From Microvenator marinus (GTDB lineage Bacteria; Myxococcota_A; Bradymonadia; Bradymonadales; Bradymonadaceae): DNA of 64,000 nt. The notes under the pieces are model-generated. The model made no database searches, was not told the origin of the DNA, and saw only the letters and a list, made by a program, of their open reading frames with translations. Shown one piece after another: positions 60,576-64,000 of the stretch. A program made the position numbers and the translations under genes. Each line of letters opens with the position of its first letter. The first letter of the stretch is position 1. The stretch covers positions 5,294,001 to 5,358,000 of the forward strand of contig NZ_CP042467.1 of assembly GCF_007993755.1 (NCBI RefSeq). The letters run 5' to 3'.

Positions 60576-63500
60576 ATGCGATTTGAACCAATTGCAATCG
60601 TTGGGCGCGCCTGCGTGCTCCCAGGGGCCTTGAGTCCTGAAGAGCTTTGGAGTGCCGTCGTGGCGGGAAAAGACCTCGTGTCTTCAGCCCCAGAAGGGCG
60701 TTGGGGAATGCCCAAGGCCGAGGCGCTCTGTTCACCTGACGAAGATACGACGGACAAGGCTTGGTCTGACCGTGGTGGGTATGTCCGGGGTTTTGAGAAC
60801 GTCTGGAAACCAGATGGTTTTGGAGTGGCCCCAGAGTCCCTGACTGGCGTGGACGAAGGCGTGCGCTGGGCGCTTCATTGCGCGCGAGAAGCATTGCGTG
60901 ATGCGGGCGATAGCCGAGTTGGGGCAGTGGATAGGTCGCGCGTTTCGGCGATCTATGGATTGCTTGGCTTTCCGACAGCCGAGATGAGCGCCTACGCCGA
61001 GGCCTACTGGATGGGCGCGGAGCGGCCAGACCCTAGAAACCGGTTTATGGCTGCGGGCTCGGTGGCGACCATGCGTTCTGCGCTTGGGCTTAGCGGAGCG
61101 TCCTTCGCTATCGATACCGCCTGCGCAAGCTCGCTTTTCGCCATCAAACTAGCCTGTGACCAACTTCACGACGGAAGCGTGGATATGGCGCTTGCGGGTG
61201 CTGTGAACCGTTCCGACGACCTCTTCATTCACGTCGGGTTTACGGCGTTGAAGGCTTTGAGTAAGTCCGGGCAAAGTCGGCCCTTTCACGCCGACGCAGA
61301 CGGGCTCCTACCTGCCGAAGGCGCGGGGTTTGTGGCCCTAAAGCGGCTCAGTGACGCGCGCCGGGACGGAAACAAGATTTACGGCGTTATCCGCGGTGTT
61401 GGCCTCTCGAACGACGGGCGTGGACGTGGCTTCTTGGCTCCTCTTGAGTCTGGGCAAGCACGCGCTATTCGTCAGGCGTATGAGGTCAGCGGCGTGTCTC
61501 CGAGCCAGGTTTCCTTGCTTGAATGCCACGCAACCGGGACGTCGGTAGGTGACGCCACCGAGCTAAAGAGCACGGGAGAGCTCTATCAGGGGCTCAGCGG
61601 CGTGCCGATGGGCTCGCTCAAGTCCAATATGGGTCACCTGATTACGGCAGCTGGAGTTGCTGGACTCATCAAAGTGCTCGAGGCCATGCGTCACCAGACC
61701 CGGCCTCCAACTCTACACGCGTCCAAGGAGAATCCAGCGCTCCAAAGCTCACCCTTTAGACTTGTGCACAAGGCCGAGCGTTGGGAATCCAACGGGCCGA
61801 GGGTTGCGGGCGTGAGTGCCTTCGGTTTTGGTGGAAATAACGCCCATCTCTTGGTGAGCGAAGACTCGCCTGAATTGGGTGAATTCGGTACGGGACGGTC
61901 CGTACCGCATTCGGCCGATGAGCTGGTCGTGGTTGCTCTTGGCTCTGTGATCGGCAACAAAACCGACGCCTTGAGCGCGGCTCAGGCACTGGCGAAGAAC
62001 GAAGCGGTTCACCAAGAGACGGGAGCCGTGGAGATGGCGCTGGCGGGCCTCAAGTTCCCTCCGACCGACCTCAAAGAGACCATTCCTCAGCAGCTCACGA
62101 TTTTGAATGCTGCCCGTCAGGCATTGACTCAGACTGAAGTGGACCCCCTCAGAACCGGTGTTTTCCTCGGCACAGAGCCGGACAATGAGGTTTGCCGGTA
62201 TGGCCTTAGGTGGAGGCTTCCACACTGGTGCAGACGAATGGGACTAGACCCGGCTGAGCATCAGTCTTGGATCGAACGCAATAAAGACTTGGTGGTGCCT
62301 CGCCTGACTTCGGCTGGCGTTGTGGGCACCATGCCCAACATCCCTGCGAATCGCCTGAACAATCAGTTCGATTTAGGTGGGCAGTCGTTTACGGTCTTTG
62401 GAGGACCGGCGTCGGGTCAGATTGCGCTTCATTTGGCAGCGCGTGCGATTGAGTCGGGAGAGCTAGATGCTGCGTTGGTCGGGGCCGTGGACATGTGCGC
62501 GGACCAGGTCCACAGACGGGCTCAGACGGACTTGGAGCGTGGCCCCGGCGAGGGGCAGCTGGTTGAGGGAGCCGATGCGGCCGTGATGTTGGTCATCAAG
62601 CGCGCAACAGATGCTCAGCGGGCAGGGGATACCATCTTGGGCCGCCTCAGTTTGAGTGGTCCGAGCTTTCCTCAGCTTGGTGCGAACCATGCTGCACAAG
62701 GACTTAGGGATTTGGCTTTGGGTTATGCCCAGGGACTTAAAACACATTACCAACCGGAAGGCCCAACCTTGAGTTTTCCTGGACATAACCACGTGAAGAT
62801 TGAGCCTCTGCCTGGTGGCATGGCTGCGAGACAAACCATGAGCGATATTCAAAAAATGGCGCCTGCGCCGAGCCTTCCTAAAACTGATTGGGTTGAACCC
62901 GTGAACTCGGGCGTAAACGTGGGCTCTGTCCATGTCCCTGTAAACGCGGTCCCTGCCCCTGTGAACGCGGGCTCCGTCCGCGTTGAAACCAATGTTGTAC
63001 CGACTCAAAACTTGGAACTCTTGCGAAATAGCCTGTCAGAGATTGGGCAGATGCAGCAACGGTTCTTGGCAGAGCAGAGTGCGTTGTTTCAGCAGTTTAT
63101 GGCTGTTCAATCACAAGGTATGGCCCTGCTTCATGCGGCTCAGAACGGAGTCCAACACGCGCCAGTGTCGGTAAATGGTCCGACGATCAATGGTCCGTCT
63201 TTGAGTTTGCGTTCGGAATCACAACGCACAGAGAGCCCGCGTGTACACTCTATTCCGTCCTCGGCACCCCAAGAGCCTTTAACACCTCCTTCGGCACCTC
63301 AGGCGCCCAAGAACGGAGTGGGTCACGAATCGCAACGTGCGGAGAGCCCGACTATCCACTCCACTCCAGCACCGCAGGTAGTTTCGAAACCAAAACCGAT
63401 TTCGGTACCTCAGGCGCCGAAGAACGCTGTGGGTAAGGAGACGCAACGCGAAGAAAGCCCGCGTGTAGAGGTTCAAGCGTCGCACGGCATCAAGTTCGAC

Positions 63501-64000
63501 GAGTGGCGCGAGCCCATCGGGCCCACCTGGGGTTTTGAAGAGCTCAAGATTCACGCGTCTGGAAAGATCAGCGAAATCTACGGAGACATTTTCAAAGTTC
63601 AGGACGACTTCCACCGTCAGGTGCGCATGCCGGAGCCGCCGCTCCTGCTTGCTGACCGAGTCACCGGGATGGACGCTGAGCCTGGCTCCATGAAAACAGG
63701 TACCATCTGGACCGAGACCGACCTCAGACCCGACGCGTGGTACCTGCACGAAGGCCACGTCCCACCCGGCATCATGATCGAGTCGGGCCAAGCGGACTTG
63801 ATGCTCATCTCCTACCTTGGCGTAGACTTTACGAACAAGAGTGAGCGCATCTACCGACTACTCGGATGCGAACTGACCTACTTCGGTGGCATGCCCAAAG
63901 CCGGCGACACCATGGAGTACCAAATCGTGCTCGATGGTCACGCCAAACAAGGCGGTACTCGCCTCATGTTCTTCCATTACGACTGTCGCGTAGATGGCGA
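60576..64000 (+). CDS. pfaC: PUFA synthase PfaC (KS-CLF-DH...), partial
   Basis: 1141 complete codons in the window, open at the right edge; ATG at 60576, 18 bases after pfaA. Ketosynthase (1-430): Cys183 in DTACASSL, ECHATGT, KSNMGHLITAAG and FGFGGNNAHLL. Chain-length factor (445-800): SFTVFGGPASGQIAL, where alignment puts Pro at the Cys position. A disordered linker (810-970) with 37-residue repeats, then a FabA-like hotdog dehydratase (from about 1010): MPEPPLLLADRVTGM and WYLHEGHVPPGIMIESGQAD. No AT domain lies between CLF and DH, unlike terrestrial myxobacterial Pfa3; this matches marine PfaC. A second DH and any acyltransferase would be beyond the edge. Confidence 0.95.
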   Translation, partial: MRFEPIAIVGRACVLPGALSPEELWSAVVAGKDLVSSAPEGRWGMPKAEALCSPDEDTTDKAWSDRGGYVRGFENVWKPDGFGVAPESLTGVDEGVRWALHCAREALRDAGDSRVGAVDRSRVSAIYGLLGFPTAEMSAYAEAYWMGAERPDPRNRFMAAGSVATMRSALGLSGASFAIDTACASSLFAIKLACDQLHDGSVDMALAGAVNRSDDLFIHVGFTALKALSKSGQSRPFHADADGLLPAEGAGFVALKRLSDARRDGNKIYGVIRGVGLSNDGRGRGFLAPLESGQARAIRQAYEVSGVSPSQVSLLECHATGTSVGDATELKSTGELYQGLSGVPMGSLKSNMGHLITAAGVAGLIKVLEAMRHQTRPPTLHASKENPALQSSPFRLVHKAERWESNGPRVAGVSAFGFGGNNAHLLVSEDSPELGEFGTGRSVPHSADELVVVALGSVIGNKTDALSAAQALAKNEAVHQETGAVEMALAGLKFPPTDLKETIPQQLTILNAARQALTQTEVDPLRTGVFLGTEPDNEVCRYGLRWRLPHWCRRMGLDPAEHQSWIERNKDLVVPRLTSAGVVGTMPNIPANRLNNQFDLGGQSFTVFGGPASGQIALHLAARAIESGELDAALVGAVDMCADQVHRRAQTDLERGPGEGQLVEGADAAVMLVIKRATDAQRAGDTILGRLSLSGPSFPQLGANHAAQGLRDLALGYAQGLKTHYQPEGPTLSFPGHNHVKIEPLPGGMAARQTMSDIQKMAPAPSLPKTDWVEPVNSGVNVGSVHVPVNAVPAPVNAGSVRVETNVVPTQNLELLRNSLSEIGQMQQRFLAEQSALFQQFMAVQSQGMALLHAAQNGVQHAPVSVNGPTINGPSLSLRSESQRTESPRVHSIPSSAPQEPLTPPSAPQAPKNGVGHESQRAESPTIHSTPAPQVVSKPKPISVPQAPKNAVGKETQREESPRVEVQASHGIKFDEWREPIGPTWGFEELKIHASGKISEIYGDIFKVQDDFHRQVRMPEPPLLLADRVTGMDAEPGSMKTGTIWTETDLRPDAWYLHEGHVPPGIMIESGQADLMLISYLGVDFTNKSERIYRLLGCELTYFGGMPKAGDTMEYQIVLDGHAKQGGTRLMFFHYDCRVDG
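63216..63470 (+). repeat. 111-bp repeat in pfaC linker
   Basis: Three starts of E(S/T)QR-ESP at 63216, 63327 and 63438, exactly 111 bases (37 residues) apart, each followed by (R/T)(V/I)(H/E). A Pro/Ser-rich interdomain tether with likely variable copy number. Confidence 0.9.

Overview
This is a gene-dense window with about 49 protein genes, one tRNA and almost no gap over 200 bases. It comes from a Gram-negative bacterium that looks like a deltaproteobacterium in the broad sense (Myxococcota, possibly the Bradymonadales). Reasons: many lipoproteins with lipoboxes, an OmpA protein with thrombospondin type 3 repeats, a cysteine-repeat surface lipoprotein and an IgGFc-binding-like lipoprotein, a membrane Ser/Thr kinase with DWG in place of DFG, and a myxobacterial/marine-type polyunsaturated fatty acid (PUFA) synthase. 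The lineage is inferred from gene content; no 16S gene or ribosomal protein cluster is present.

Layout. (1) 1-3650: sulfur/electron-transfer region. A minus-strand operon (tandem rhodanese lipoprotein, outer-membrane barrel, multihaem cytochrome c lipoprotein running off the left edge) diverges from a split YeeE/YedE transporter pair; an inverted repeat lies between them. (2) 3574-5057: two lipoproteins. (3) 5216-10551: signalling. A receiver-GAF-PAS-histidine protein without an ATPase is followed by a complete histidine kinase, a small membrane protein, a tRNA-Cys (minus strand), a membrane-anchored GrpE-like protein and a single-domain receiver. (4) 10599-22651: long plus-strand run with a GT28-like glycosyltransferase, a flippase-like membrane protein, the heat-shock set hrcA-grpE-dnaK-dnaJ, a Tat-exported binding protein, a site-2 protease, a zinc-ribbon membrane protein, thiL and a methyltransferase. 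(5) 22644-31553: housekeeping and stress genes: a YycJ-like hydrolase, lexA, hslO, an IPNS-like dioxygenase, a metal exporter with a His-rich tail, a Fur-family regulator with a nearly cysteine-free DksA-like protein, arfB, a DUF695/RraB protein and an HPF-type ribosome factor.

(6) 31560-35422: a membrane Ser/Thr kinase, then a second split YeeE/YedE pair with a persulfide dioxygenase-type hydrolase, preceded by a textbook sigma-54 promoter and a 20-bp palindrome. (7) 35480-41102: a DUF4132-like protein plus a 1582-residue protein of unknown function, probably co-transcribed. (8) 41105-50773: surface proteins (IgGFc-binding-like, Cys-repeat/lamin-tail, OmpA-TSP3), a YebC-family regulator, a holin-like membrane protein and a sulfatase-fold lipoprotein. 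(9) 50906-64000: a TetR regulator divergent from a PUFA synthase operon in the order pfaD, pfaA, pfaC; pfaC is cut by the right edge.

How it fits together. The two sulfur loci pair membrane import of a sulfur species with enzymes that handle sulfane sulfur (rhodanese; persulfide dioxygenase). The PUFA operon encodes chain extension (KS, AT, five ACPs, KR), chain-length factor and dehydratase domains and the trans enoyl reductase, probably controlled by the adjacent TetR protein through an operator array in the divergent promoter. The strongest leads for new biology are the DUF4132/giant-protein pair, the split receiver/kinase pair, the membrane-tethered GrpE, the sigma-54 persulfide operon, and the metal exporter whose promoter carries a Fur-type palindrome.
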